From Talpa occidentalis (Eukaryota; Chordata; Mammalia; Eulipotyphla; Talpidae): DNA of 64,000 nt. The stretch covers positions 69,456,545 to 69,520,544 of the forward strand of contig NW_023604295.1 in NCBI RefSeq assembly GCF_014898055.3, written 5' to 3'. Made by a program: the position numbers and the translations under genes. Below are positions 35,310-47,815 of this stretch, in pieces. Under the pieces are notes generated by a model. It was given only the letters and a program-made list of their open reading frames with translations. It searched no databases and was not told the DNA's origin. How positions within the stretch are numbered: the first letter of the stretch is position 1; the number at the start of each line of letters is the position of its first letter.

Positions 35310-38300
35310 CATGTGAATTCCAATCATGAAATACACTATTTGGTGTTACAGAAAAAATTTTGATACTTTTTGCTATTTGAACAACGATTAGAGTTAGGTG
35401 AAAAGAGCTAGCTTTCTACATTGTGTGGGATTGCTTGGAGAATAAATACTCAGATCAGGAAGGCAGGCAGATATATAGCAAGTATGTAGAGGTACATGGG
35501 CAAGCAGAGAGGATGACCAGAATTCTGAAAGTAGGATTAGTTTAAAGGTAATGCCAACTTGGAAACTGAAAGACAAGTTCTGAGCAACATGAAATAGAAA
35601 TTTGGAAATAAAATGATCCAAATTCATGGCAAAAGCACAGGAACTTGTTATTGAAGAAATACATTTTACGAATTGACTTCAACTTATCTTGTTGCATCCA
35701 GTAAAAGAAAAATAAGGTATTAGAATTTTGGTTGGCCTGAATCCTGAGATAGAGCCATGAGGGATATCACTGACCTGAATATGGGAACAAGTTTGATCTC
35801 TAGGAATTCCTACAATCATGCTTAATTTTTTAGTGTTATTATATGATTTTCCCTGTGTTAGAACTAAATTAATGTATACATATTATTTTAACCAATTAAA
35901 CTTACAGAATAAAATATCATAAATTTTATTTTATGAATTATCCATAAAACGGTTAATAGCTTGTCCTAAGACATAGAATGGAAAGAAAATATTAGTACAA
36001 AACATTTGTTGATACACTGCCAAATGTTATAGTCTCTATCCAAAGAGACTCTTTTCAAGTCCTATCAGATATTGTTTACTCATTGAACAGTTTTGACAAA
36101 AATAGCAAATTTCCTGTCTCCAAAATCGGTTCTATCATGTCAATTCCATCTGGAAATGGAAAGATCAGATGTGGCATATACAAATGTATTTAGAAAGTTT
36201 CAAAAACTAATTGTTAAAAATGTTTTTACTTAAAATAATCACATTTATATTATTCACTAATGTCACGACTGGCTGTGTCAGAATAAAGTCACCCAGAAAT
36301 CTAGGTGGTAATGTTATCAGATACTATTTTTTCAGTAAAGGATTATGGCAGAGGATAAAAAGATATAATATGTATTAGAAGACTTTTTGTAAGATACTTT
36401 TACAATTCCAGATACTTTAACAATCCTGTAAAATATGTCCATTATGACAGTAATTTATAGATGAAAAATCTTTATTTGGAAAGCTTAAATAACTTGATCA
36501 AGTTACTAAGGTAGTAAATACTATGCCAATGTGACTTCAAATCTTGTGTAGCACCATTACTTTCTTACTACCTTATTAAACACAAGCAAAGAAAATAAAA
36601 GATCACTAATGCTGGTAGATATGCTTGTACACAGAGTTCAAAACATGGAAGACCAACCAGGAAAGAATTCAGCACTATGGGCAGATCCACACCACAAAAA
36701 TAAACAATAAAAACTTAAGTTCTGGTAGAGAATAAGAATGTAAAGAAAAATATAGAAATTATTTGAATACCCAAGCAATACTCAGTTTCAGCATATATTA
36801 GAATATCTGGAAATTCATTCCATAAAGTGAAAACCAACTTTAGTTTTAAAAGATTTCTAGTTGTCTCTAAAGATTTCCTAAGAAAAACTTTCCACAGGTT
36901 TCTCATGCAAAAGGTTTCTGTACTTAAAACATATTTACAGAAATGGCATTATCAAATATCATTTGAAAATGTCAATGCCTTTCCTTAGGCACACAAAGTT
37001 TCTATATTTTTCATTTTGCCACTTGTGCTCCTAATATTTCTATAGCACATATTATCCTTCTAACTCATAAACTAGGTTCCATGCTTTCATTATTGGTCTA
37101 CATTCCAAAAACCTTAGTGAAATTATCCTTACCACATATTCTACTTTACATCATTAAAAAAAAAATAAAAAGTTTTACACTCCTCCTGTGAACATTCCAA
37201 AACATCATTTATATAACAGTAAAAATCATCATTTTATAAGTTTATGTTATAACATATTCATAAAAGTGATTTACAAATAACATGTTCAACCAAAAATTCT
37301 AAGTTGGTGATTTTAAGCAACTTTCTCCATGAAAGTGGTCAACTTTCTTTCTTAAACTTGAGTAAAAGCTATATGAGTCAATATAATTCATTATTTAAAA
37401 TCACAATTATTTGAATCTATTTAAATATGGATGAATATTTTTGCCATAACTGCATAATCTGATCACATCATCCCTAGATTCTGAGATACACTGATTTAAA
37501 TGAGAGTGAATTTTGCTCACAGCTACCATTTGTTTGGAAGAAACAGCCCGCGGCTAAAGTTGCCTTTTCTGTTGGATTTACATGTAGTAGGAATTGTAGA
37601 GTTGTAGCTGGTTTTAAGCAGCTTAAACTTAACAATTGCTTTTATTATAGCAGTTTGTTTGTGTTTTTAAGAGGAACTAATAGTACTTTTTTATCACCTG
37701 GATTCTAAATGGTTTGATAAATAAGACAAGTAATAGGATATTAAAAGCAAAAATACCAGCTTTATATTTGACACATGATAAATTGGAGCACTTATGTTGA
37801 GTTTGATATATCCAACTTATTCACAGCATTAAATGCACTGAGATATCAGAGGTTAGCCTACCCCAAACAGGAGTTAGCAGGAGTTTGCAGAGGGTGGAGG
37901 ACAAAATGTAGTGGTCAGGCTAAATTAGACTTGTTACACTGAAATCAAAATCCTTAACAAAACAGATATTTTTTCTCCTGAGAGTATTTCACTTCCAAAA
38001 TGAAAAAAAAAAAGTATAAGCAAATTATATAGGACTATTATTCCAAAAAATATTTTTCAAATAATCACGGCATTTCTCACGAGATTTAAAGCGGCAACAG
38101 TTTTATAATTATTGAGGCCCTTTCACAGGAAGACTACCTTAGGAAAGGTCAGCACCATAATAGGCCACACATTTTTTTTCCACTTTATTGTATTGCTTTT
38201 AAAATAAACTGAGCATGACTATTAAATTTATTATCAAGAAGGGTTCTGACTAATTCCTTTTGGGGAAAAAATTGTCAGTCACTTAGGACAGTTTTGCCCC

Positions 38301-38753
38301 TACCTTCATGATGCCAGGCTCCCAACTGGCGCCTCTGTTTATGTCACCTTCCTGGAATCACTGTAAGATGTAAATAGATAAAAACACATCAATTGGAGCA
38401 AGTACACGTTTTCACTACACTAAGACTAAATAGCCATCCCCTGTTCGATTTCCCATTGCAAATATTGCACACTCATTTAGTCTAACATAGCCTGATAAGC
38501 CCTATAATGAAACTGAAATCAACATACCCCATGAACAAAATACATAGATGCTGCAATAATATGTCAGCAACTGAGATGACCAATATTTGAATATAATCTC
38601 CCTTCTATTATGAATTTCTAACAGAAAATTAAAATCACAAAGATCAAATCACCTCACAATTTAAAGACCTAAAATATTAAAACTCAGAGAAATTAAAGTT
38701 CAAAATGAAAATTTCTTTGTTCTTGGAATTTGCTAGTTCAAATAAATTAATGT
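35310..38753. other. Upstream flank with one MIR relic; possible conserved blocks
   Basis: No gene. Balanced, repeat-free stretches at about 37500-37640 and 38060-38160 could be conserved non-coding DNA; untested. Confidence 0.4.
36400..36555 (-). repeat. MIR-like SINE relic
   Basis: TATAGATGAAAAATCTTTAT ... TTAAATAACTTGATCAAGTTAC ... GTGACTTCAAATCTTGTG (in parts) follows the reverse complement of the MIR core, highly diverged. Confidence 0.5.
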
Positions 38754-38770
38754 AAAAAATTGCCTCCCCA

Positions 38771-39030
38771 GGCCTCCCTGCTGGTGCAAGGGGTTAAGAT
38801 GCAACCTATGACACTATCTGCAGCCACCGCAGCACAAGTTCAATCACCAGCCAGGGAGCTACCCACATGGTACTGCAGACCTCTCCTGACTCGCCCGCTG
38901 CTCCCCTCACCAGTGTATTTCAGTGGATCTGCCTGTTCTGTTCCCCACTCTGTCTCTGGTGAATTTTCTCACCCCCCACAACTCTGGCCTGTATCCCAGT
39001 TCTTGTTATGTATAAATAAATAAATCTTTA
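38771..39030 (+). mobile_element. T+ tRNA-derived SINE, subfamily A
   Basis: GGCCTCCCTGCTGGTGCAAG head with GGTTAAGATGCAACC, and AAATAAATCTTTAAAA tail. Duplication AAAAAATTGCCTCCCCA at 38754-38770 and the same with one extra T at 39031-39048. Confidence 0.94.
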
Positions 39031-39220
39031 AAAAAATTGCCTTCCCCAATTTTATATTCTGTTCAATCTCAGACATATGGATTTTAATGCCTGAGTTTTG
39101 ATCCTTTAGTAGTTAGAACCAGAAATTTCTGACATGGAAATAAGTGTTGTTTAAGCCTTTGGAGTTGTACTAGTTTAGTGCTAATTCTATGGCACATCTC
39201 ACTTTATTTATGGAGTCCAA

Positions 39221-39465
39221 TTTTTTTTTATTTGAATTTTTTTACGAAGAAAAACTGGGGTATAAGCCATAGGTGTGTGTGTAAGGGAGGTGGTGGTGAG
39301 AGGATTCACCAGAGACAGAGTAGGGAGCAGAACATGTGGACTGACTGAAATACACTGCTGAGGAGAACAGCAGGCTAGACAGGGGAGGTCTGCTGTGCCG
39401 AGGGATCAAACTGAGGCTCTAGGGGTGACAGCCCTGAGACTTAACTTCTAGGTAATCAAGAGGCA
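39221..39465 (-). mobile_element. Diverged T+ SINE, subfamily A type
   Basis: On the minus strand the body (CTGTCTCTGGTGAATCC, GCAGACCTCCCCTGTC) is clear, but the tRNA-like head at 39415-39465 is badly eroded and no good duplication is left, so this is one of the oldest copies. Confidence 0.8.
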
Positions 39466-40300
39466 CCTGAAATCCAAAGATTTAATAATGTGTATAATTT
39501 GCAACACAGGATGTAAGCCCATCAAACATAGAAGTCTCTCCTACACATCTACAAGTTTATCTCTTGCAAAAATGTGTTTTCCAAGCTCATTTTTATATAA
39601 GAGACCATGGTGAAGATTCTGTGTTAAGAGAGTATAGGAAAGAGATTGTAGTAAAACTTGATTTAGTTTCCCTAATATTACAAATTTTGTATAGCATTTC
39701 ATTGTTGCTACATTCTTTGTAGTAGTTGGGCTAACCATTTGCTATTTTGTTTCTTGTTTGGCTTTTCTTTTTTTCCTTTTTATGATTCATTATCTCATTT
39801 TGCTGTTCTATTCTAGAAGACTCAATTGTCATGGGTAGGGGAGTAACTAGCACTACCTTCCTAAGTTTGGAACACAATCTTTAAAACTAAAATTTCCCTA
39901 GAGCTATTAGCACATGTGGAATACAGCTGTTGCATAGTTTTAAAGTAGCAAATATTGTTTGGCCAACCAGTGCTTAAATGGCCTGTGAAGACAGTCCTTT
40001 TCTCTATAATTGTATATTTGCTTCAGCTGTGCCTGTTTTCTAAGGCTTCTGTGCTTTGCTAGCATCTGTAGAGGCATCTGCTAAATCCCTGGCTGCCAGC
40101 ATATATATTCTAAGTGTAGTTCAAAATTAAGCTGCAGTTCAAAATTAAGCCCCCCACCCCCATATTTGGACAAACCAAAACATGCTTTTGTTGTCTCATA
40201 CTGTACCACCTTTGCTTATTAATACTCCCTTGGAGCTGTCATTTGCCAAGGCAATTATTAAAGACTCTTGTACAGTCCACACACATTAAAAAGCCAACAC
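39466..40300. other. Upstream flank, nothing recognised
   Basis: No gene or named repeat. A two-copy 18-bp-period duplication (AGTTCAAAATTAAGC) is at 40118-40150. Confidence 0.5.
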
Positions 40301-40304
40301 CACC

Positions 40305-40780
40305 TGTTGTAGAGCAACCCCGATACAAAACGGGGTGCCTGACTGTGGGTCCTGACCCGCGCGCTTAAAAGGACTTATTAATGCTCTACTGCAGGCACAA
40401 GCGAAAGGTTAATAAAAGGTTTATTTACAAAGGAAGGGGAAATGAGGAAATGTACAGCTCAGGGAGAAAAGTGGGAGACAAAGTTTTAAATGAGTCCTAC
40501 CCGATCCGCCGATCAGGAATCCCAAATGGCACTCTGAGAGCTGGCCGCAAGCCAGGAGCCGTGAAGCCAGGAGGCGAGCGACAGTGAACCCCCCAAGGTC
40601 CACGTGTTTGGTTTTTATACCCAACCTGGCTGCTTAACTCCACCCTCAGGTCCCAGCCACCTTCCCTTTGGTGGTGATGGGATTTGTCTTTCCCAATGTC
40701 TTGATGGCTTTAGTATGGACTGGGAGTGGAGTCCACAAAGCCTGTATGGGATTAGCTCAGGACATCATTTCTCCCTAACA
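40305..40780 (-). mobile_element. Solo LTR of an endogenous retrovirus, gammaretrovirus-like (class I)
   Basis: On the minus strand the 476-bp unit begins TGTTAGGG and ends ACAACA, the TG...CA ends of an LTR, and is flanked by a 4-bp duplication CACC at 40301-40304 and 40781-40784. It has a TATA box (TATAAAAA, 40619-40612) and an AATAAA signal (40425-40420) in the order and spacing of U3-R-U5, and is more GC- and CpG-rich than its surroundings. No internal retroviral genes flank it, so it is what remains after recombination between two LTRs. The 4-bp duplication fits gammaretrovirus-type (class I) elements. The family name is not known to me. Confidence 0.9.
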
Positions 40781-40800
40781 CACCTATAAATGCCTTTTTT

Positions 40801-41446
40801 TTTTTTTTGGTTGGTGAGGATGTGGAGAAAAAGGAACTCTCCTGCACTACTGGTGGGAGTGCAAACTGGTCCAACCACTATGGAAAGCTGTGTGGAGATT
40901 CCTCAAACTGCTAAAGATGGAGCTTCCATATGATCCAGCAATTCCACTCCTAGGTATTTACCCAAAGGGTAAATTAATTCAAAAGGGCAGCACTATTCAC
41001 AATAGCTAAGCTATGGAAACAACCCAAATGCCCAAAAATAGATGACTGGATCAAGAAGATGTGGTACATATATACACAATAGAATCTTACTCAGCAATCA
41101 AAAAAGATAAACTCATGCAATTTGCAGCAACCTGGATGGAGATGGAAGGGATCAGGCTCAGCGAAATAAGACAGAAAGAAAAAGAAAACTATCGGATGGT
41201 CTCACTCATAGCAGGAATTTAGAAGACCTACATAAGGGACCTGGAAAATGACTAATTATAATAAAGTAAAAATCAAAATCAACAAGCAACTATAAACCAG
41301 AGTCACACCACGGGGGTGTTGGGGGAGGAGGGATTAGGGTCAAAATAAGGGAGGTGGGAATTGTATGGGGAAAATAACCAAGATGAAAATTCATACATTG
41401 TGTGAAAATGAAAAATGATGTAAAATATAAAAAATAAAATTTAAAA
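40801..41446 (+). mobile_element. 5'-truncated L1 (ORF2 end and 3' UTR)
   Basis: Encodes in broken frame the ORF2 C-terminus (region of WYIYTQ...YSAIKKDKLMQFAA type), then the CTCACTCATAGCAGGAAT end motif, a G-rich 3' UTR and tail. Probable duplication AAATGCCTTTTT-like at 40788-40800 and 41446-41458 with one indel. Confidence 0.9.
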
Positions 41447-41492
41447 AATGCCCTTTTTCCCCCAATATAAGTCCCAATAAGAACTCAGGTCA

Positions 41493-41762
41493 GGGCCTCC
41501 CTGGTGGTATAAAGGGTTACGATGCAACCTATAAAGCTATTCGCAGCCACTCCAGTGCTAGTTCAATCCCTGGCCAGGGAGCTACCCAAATGGTGCAAAA
41601 GACCTCTCCTGACTAGCCCGCTGCTCCCCTCAGCAGTGTATTTCAGTCAATCTGCCTGTTCTGTTTCCCACTCTGTCTCTGGTGTATCCTCTCACCCCCC
41701 CCCCCACACCTCCAGCCAGTATCCCAGTTCTTGTATGCATAAATAAATCTTGAAAAAAAAAA
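41493..41762 (+). mobile_element. T+ tRNA-derived SINE, subfamily A
   Basis: GGGCCTCCCTGGTGGTATAA head, GGTTACGATGCAACC, tail AAATAAATCTTGAAAAA. Short duplication TCAGGTCA at 41485-41492 and 41763-41770. Confidence 0.92.
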
Positions 41763-41770
41763 TCAGGTCA

Positions 41771-42295
41771 TAATGGCCCCGACCATAGAACCCAAAGCCA
41801 CATGTCTTAGCTCCATCAAATATCCCCCATGTGTATTTCTCCAAAATTGTGATCTTCTATTTTGTATCTCAGTGCTACTTAACTCTGTATCTATTTGAAA
41901 TATCTTTAAGGGAATCAGTATTCACCATCTTTCAACTTGAATTATAAATAATTAAAAAATAAGATAAATAATAAGGCATTTGGTAACAAAAACCATAAGT
42001 TGAATATTAAAAACTTCTTAGGAGTGTATGTATTTGTGTGTAGGATGTGATGATCTATTTACTACATGGAGAAGCAGAAACAAGAAAAAAAGTATTTGAG
42101 ACAGTTGAGCATGTCTAATTTATTCTCCCCAAATTCCACTGGGTGAAAGGAGTAAAGGGGTGGAAAATGCCAAGAGTGTTACAATAATTGAGATCTGTCA
42201 AACAGCAAGTAAACACCTGTAATGTAGCAGAAGCATACTATCCTAAAAACAAAGAATATAAAGAATGTAATGTAGGCTTATTTTCCTCTCGAAAA
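41771..42295. other. Upstream flank, nothing recognised
   Basis: A+T-rich, no gene or repeat identified. Confidence 0.5.
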
Positions 42296-42306
42296 GTACA
42301 AAATTT

Positions 42307-42573
42307 GAGTCCTCCCAAGTGGTGCAGCGGGTTGAGTGCAGCGCTGTGAAACTGTCCGCAGCCTCTACAGTGCTGGTTGGAATCCCATCTGGCCAGGGAG
42401 CAACCCACATGGCAGAGCAGACCTCTCCTGTCTCGCCCCGCTGCTCCCCTCAGCAGTGTTTTTAGTGCATCTGCCTGTTCTCTTCCCCACTCTGTCTCTA
42501 GTGAATCTTCTCACCCTCCCGCACCTCTGGCCTGTACCCCGGCTCTTGTATAAATAAATAAATCTTAAAAAAT
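42307..42573 (+). mobile_element. T+ tRNA-derived SINE, intermediate type
   Basis: Head AGTCCTCCCAAGTGGTGCAG with GGTTGAGTGCAGCGCTGTG, mixing subfamily A and B marks; tail AAATAAATCTTAAAAA. Duplication GTACAAAATTT / GTACACAATTT (one mismatch) at 42296-42306 and 42574-42584. Confidence 0.9.
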
Positions 42574-42584
42574 GTACACAATTT

Positions 42585-44502
42585 ATTGATTCATCTTTCA
42601 ATTAAGCCTATATTAGTATTTGAAGTAAAAAATGTACCTTAAACACAATATTATAATTGAAATCAGCAAACAATTTGTCATATACAACACTTTTTAGAAG
42701 CAATGCATTCTAAAGTGCGTTAGATGTCACAAAATCATTTTTTTTTTCTTATTGTGGCTCTAACATTCAGGTGGAGCTGCCCCAAGCTTCTAGCAACTGT
42801 TCATAACACCTATGCCTAGACACTGGTTCTCTGTTAAACAGAATGTGAAAATGGGAGGGAAAGCGGTAGCTCAGGAGATAAGCAGTGGTGATTCTTAGGG
42901 AATGAAGATAAAGGGCACAGGAAATATACTGAGCCGGGGAGGGAAGAAAGGTTTTCATGGAAGGGAATAGATGGATAGTGGATTATTGAATGTTGGTCAT
43001 ATTGGTTCCTTTCATTTCCTCCCCTAGGAGATCCCTTTTCTTATTTTATCTCCTCCTAGTAACATCACAGTGAGCAGTGGAGAGGAAAGAGAGTCAGGAG
43101 TAACTTAATATTATCATATTGGACTTTTCTGCTTTCTATATTTCCTTTTATTTAAGGAAATTAATAAATTGTTGGGTACCTGAATGGTGAGTTTCAAAGA
43201 AAAGAGTGTGTAAAGGACATTTTACCAATATTTCAACCATCTTCTTTACCTGCCACTAGCTCCTGAATTAGTCAAAACACTGGAGAATTATAGCAAACAA
43301 TGTGTTCAATATGGAGGGAATTTGAGGTGGAGAAATTTCTAGCTGAAAATGCAACAAATTCTTAGGACTGTTTTGTTGGTTGGTTCAAGTACTTTCCAGA
43401 AATGGGAAGTTATGGCTACAATGAACTATTTCCATTAAATTGCATTTTATTAAATAAAATTGTATCTAAGATGATCTAATAAAATTGATAAAAGAGAAAT
43501 AATATTCCTTCAGACCATTTCAAAAGGGGGGATTTTAGAACAACCATTTTAGCAATTGTAACAGATGACAAAACTGCAACAGTTTTTAAAATGTGTGCTG
43601 TATTTCCAGGTGTTTTGCAAATTAAATTAGCACTTGATATATTTTTAAAAACAGAAAACCAAACACTCTATAATTCATTCTGAATTTTCTAAAATTTTGC
43701 TTAACTGTAAGTGTGTAAGGTGTCTCAGTTAAAACACATTTTTTTCCTAATGCAGTCACCAAAGAATCTTTAATTAGAAGTATTTTTGATGAAAAATTGC
43801 AGGCCCATTTTCATGATTTTATCACATTTACATTTTTGTAAAGAAAAAAGAAAAAGCTGTGAAGAAATTTTTATTAATTATGATTGGTATTTTGAAGTTT
43901 AAGTTTATAAAACTTAAATACAAACATGAAATAAAGGTGTATAGCTTTGCATTCAGTTTCACTCAGTAGTTTAACACTAAATAGACGTAACTAATATTCA
44001 CTGACTCCAGGACTTAGAAAAAATAATTGATGATCAAGAAAAGAAGATATATAGAAACTATATAGATTACTTAGATGCTAGATTAGATAAATAGTATATT
44101 TCTCAGAAGTTGCGAGAGAATGATTTATGTTTTAGTTGTGGTTTTACATGTAATGAGCAGAAATGCTTTCATTTGTGTTTTGTAAATAAAAAAAGTGTGT
44201 TATTTAAGTACAAATTATATTAACCATAATCATAATTATGCTTTTTTAAAAAGACTATATCAGAATTTCTATTGCATATCCTGTAAGCTCAAATAACTGC
44301 CTCCCTCCCACATTCAGACACAATACCCCAAATGGGGAAGGACAATTCATTAAAGTAATAATTTTTAATGTTTTGCTGAATTTATTTTATAATGTTTTCT
44401 TCTTAAAGATCCTAAATGTGTGTTGATATTTACTTCTCTATAGATCACATTAAGCTTTTGCTTTTCATTGGAAGCTCTGGAATAGGAAAAAAAATGGATT
44501 TC
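42585..44502. other. Upstream flank, nothing recognised
   Basis: A+T-rich and without recognisable genes or young repeats. Confidence 0.5.
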
Positions 44503-44518
44503 TAAATTGTTAATCCCT

Positions 44519-44788
44519 ATTTTTTTTAAGATTTATTTATTTATGCATACAAGAACTGGGGCATAAGCCAGAGATGTGGAGGGTGAAAGGATTCACCAGA
44601 GGCAGAGTGGGGAACAAAACAGGCAGACTGACTGAAATATGCTCCTGAGGGGAACAGCGGGTGATACAGGAGAGGTCTGCTATGCCATGTGGGTTTCTCT
44701 CTGGCTGGCCAGGGATCGAACTTGTGCTGTAGAAGCTGCGGATGTTTCATAGTGCGGTGCTTACTCTGTTGCGCCACCAGAGAGGCCC
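44519..44788 (-). mobile_element. T+ tRNA-derived SINE, intermediate type
   Basis: Minus strand starts GGGCCTCTCTGGTGGCGCAA and ends AAATAAATCTTAAAAAAA. Duplication TAAATTGTTAAT / TAAAATTGTTAAT at 44503-44514 and 44789-44801. Confidence 0.93.
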
Positions 44789-44801
44789 TAAAATTGTTAA
44801 T

Positions 44802-45862
44802 CTTTAATGATCATTGTGCTTATTTCAAAATTGTAACATTTCACAGTAAATGGACTTTTAGAGAGATTTGCCAATTTGCAATTTGTTTTATCAGGAATTT
44901 ATTCAACTTTTATTTTCCCAATTATTCTTTTTGAAATTAAAATACTATATAATTGTATCTCCATTTCTTTAAAATAGCATTTAAGATATCTGTGACTATT
45001 TTCAACCATTTTCTACATTCTAACTTATCATTTTTGGAAGTTACCTAAGATTAAATTATTATGTTTCATCTTTTTTTAGCTATGGTAAGTACCAACTCTG
45101 TGTGCTATAATTTATATATCTTTTCTCACATTCTTTTTCTTTTGCTTTAGAAATAACCATACACAAATTTTGTCTCTTTTATATAACATTATATATAGCA
45201 TATAAATTATCATATATAATAGACACATTATAAATGTTTACATTTTATATAGAACATATGCTTTGTTTTATTGATTTTACATAATGCTTTACTACATATT
45301 TTTTATTGCCTATCTGCTGGCAGGTAGGGTTCATTCAAACTATTGGCATTCTATTTCTAAAATTTACTGACCCCATTGTTTTCATTTTGAAAAACATTTT
45401 TAAGTGTTTTGTTTCTCTCTCTCACTTCCCATGGTAGCATGTATTGTATCTTTACTTTTTTATTATTAGTTTCTGAACATATTGTTTCTTTAACAGTGTT
45501 TTACTTCTCTTTCAAAAATTATTCTTAGTATGTATGCCTCTATGAGAAAATCATCTGTTAATAACTCATGCCTACTTTCTTTTTAGGTTTAATTAGATAA
45601 CTTTAACATTTTGATCATTTTTTTAAATCATCAATCAATAGATTCTAGTGAAAAAATTGTTTATTGACAGTTTTCTTCAAAGGCAATGTGTTTAGGAAAT
45701 TATGGGAATAGAGTAGACAAGAATAAGTAAAAAACAGCCTCTGCTGAAACATAATTGCATTTTTTAAGAGGTTATTTGTGACTAAATCAGTGAGTGAAAG
45801 TTGGAAAACTGAAATACCTCAAGTTCAGAAGTTTACATTTATTATCTGACAAGAAATTTTAT
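44802..45862. other. Upstream flank, nothing recognised
   Basis: A+T-rich with TATA-type stretches near 45180-45260; may include very old L1 sequence but I could not place it. Confidence 0.4.
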
Positions 45863-45877
45863 AGCCCCTAATTATTT

Positions 45878-46147
45878 TTTTTTTTTAAAGATTTATTTAT
45901 TTATTTATACAAGCACTGGGCACAGTCAGAAGCATGGGAGGGTGAGAGAATTCACCAGAGCCAGAGCGGGGAACAGAACAGGCAGAAGGACCGAAATACA
46001 CTGCTAAGGGGAGCAGCGGGAGCGGCAGGAGAGGTCTGTCACCCCATGTGGGACCCTCGCTGGTGGCCGGGGATCGAACCGGTGCTGCAGAGGCTGCGGG
46101 CAGCTTCGCAGCCCAGCGCTCAACCACTGCACCACCAGGCGAGGCCC
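45878..46147 (-). mobile_element. T+ tRNA-derived SINE, subfamily B
   Basis: Minus strand starts GGGCCTCGCCTGGTGGTGCA, B box GGTTCGATCCC, tail AAATAAATCTTTAAAAAA. Perfect 15-bp duplication AGCCCCTAATTATTT at 45863-45877 and 46148-46162. Confidence 0.96.
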
Positions 46148-46182
46148 AGCCCCTAATTATTTATTAAAAAAAAAATGTTTAG

Positions 46183-46459
46183 GGCCTCCCCTGGTAGCGC
46201 AGCAGTTGAGCGCTGGGCTGTGAAGCCGCCCGCAGCCTCTGCAGTGCCAGTTCAATCCCCGGCCACCGGGTGAGGGTCCCACATGGCACACAGACCTGCT
46301 CCGCAGCTCCCCTCAGCAGTGTACTTTGTCAATCTGCCTGTTCTGCTCCCTGGTCTGGCTCTGGTGAATTCTCTCACTCTCCCGTGCCTCTGACTGTACC
46401 CAGTGCTTGTATAAATAAATAAATAAATCAATCTTAAAAAAAATCACTAAAATTTCCTT
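46183..46459 (+). mobile_element. T+ tRNA-derived SINE, subfamily B, head-to-head with its neighbour
   Basis: GGCCTCCCCTGGTAGCGCAG head and AATCAATCTTAAAA tail. Duplication (A)10TGTTTAG at 46166-46182, repeated at 46460-46477. Between the first A tract and the right duplication there are extra bases (TCACTAAAATTTCC). Its head faces the head of the SINE at 45878-46147 across 35 bp. Confidence 0.94.
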
Positions 46460-46477
46460 AAAAAAAAAAATGTTTAG

Positions 46478-47100
46478 TTTGTAAGACTAGAAAACTTTTG
46501 AAATTTCTAGCTATAAATGCATACTAGAAATAAGGGCTACATCTTTTATACATAATTATGAATTATGTTAGCTTCCTTTATTAAAATACTTGATAAACCT
46601 ACATTTGTAAGTAATGATCTTATTTCTTTCAGAAAATTTAAAAAATCCAAATATGTCCCTTCATCTCTCTTAGGGTTCTAATTAAATTTTAACCATATAC
46701 AGCATTTGAATTCCTGAGATTTATATAAAAGACACCTTGCATAAATCCTTGTACTCATATCAAATGGCACTAAAAGTTGCAAACTGGACTTAGTATGTAG
46801 AACTTCTTGTTGTAAATTTCTACACAAAGCTTGCTTTGCTTTCTACTAGCTTCCGGATTATTACAACCAGTTTAGTTTTCCCTCTAAGACTATTTTAATG
46901 TCCAATATTTCAGAAGGCTTACTGTAATATATTTTTAAATTACAAAAGCATTTACTCGTTTTAACAAACAGAGAGCATCAATCACCAGAGTCCGTGTGCT
47001 CAGATTCTCTGTTCAGCAGTTTGGAACCATTTAATTTTTTCACTGAGTAGTTAAAGATAGGTATGCATTTTCTAAACATTTCCTTTCCATACCTTTTCAA
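46478..47100. other. Upstream flank, nothing recognised
   Basis: A+T-rich sequence with no gene or repeat identified. Confidence 0.5.
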
Positions 47101-47815
47101 ATTATGGACCCACATATTATAGATATGTCAGAGTATATCAGGGTAGTCCCCAAAGGGAATTTCCAGTCCCTTGCCCTACCCAGGGAAGGGTGGAGCTGAG
47201 CAGGGAGGAGGAGAAGCCAGAGAGGAGACTGGGAAAAGGGAGGAAGGAGGAAGGAGAGTGAGCAAGGAGACCTGAAGGAGGCACCTGGAGCAGAAAGACA
47301 TGTGAAGAAGCTGTACTTGCTTCTCAGTCTTGAACTTGTACCAGGGACTTGGGGGACATGACAGAAAACACTTGAAACAGACGTGGGTGAGAGAGAGCCA
47401 TGGGAAGCTAACAATGGCAGACTTACCTTGATTCTGATTTTGCTCTTTTCCTTCCTGACTTGTCTGGCCCCTTCTGCCCCTTTTCCATGGTCTGCACCAC
47501 AAGGAAGCTAAAACTTGTGGCATGTTTCCAGGCCTCGGGGGGGTCCTGCGCTGTGCCAACCCTTTGGCTGGGCATTTACCCATGAGGGTGGGTAACTTTG
47601 AATTGTTTTGTGTGAAAACTATTTCATCTATTCTTTCCCTTCTTTATATTTCACACTTATTGATTAAAGTTCCTTTCCATTAATAGTTGTACGCACTACA
47701 GTATGTTTTGTCTTGATGCGGCAGATGGCAGAAGCTATTTAGAGAAGGCAGATTTGGGGTGCAGGGGTGCGCCTCACCCTGCCTGTTAAAAAAAGGAGTG
47801 CCACTGATATCTATA
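47101..47815. other. GC-richer unrecognised segment, possibly an old LTR
   Basis: Stands out from A+T-rich neighbours by a purine-rich GGAGGA patch (47195-47262), a GC-rich part (47450-47600) and a GATTAAAGTTCC motif (47662-47673) that could act as an ATTAAA polyadenylation signal. Open frames on the minus strand (105 and 135 codons, overlapping in different frames) match no protein I know. No terminal TG/CA ends or duplication were found, so an LTR is only a guess. Confidence 0.3.

Noticed and set aside
47176..47583. 135-codon minus-strand frame as a novel gene
   Set aside because: Overlaps another frame of similar size in the same segment, shows no domain, and has no visible splice or promoter context.
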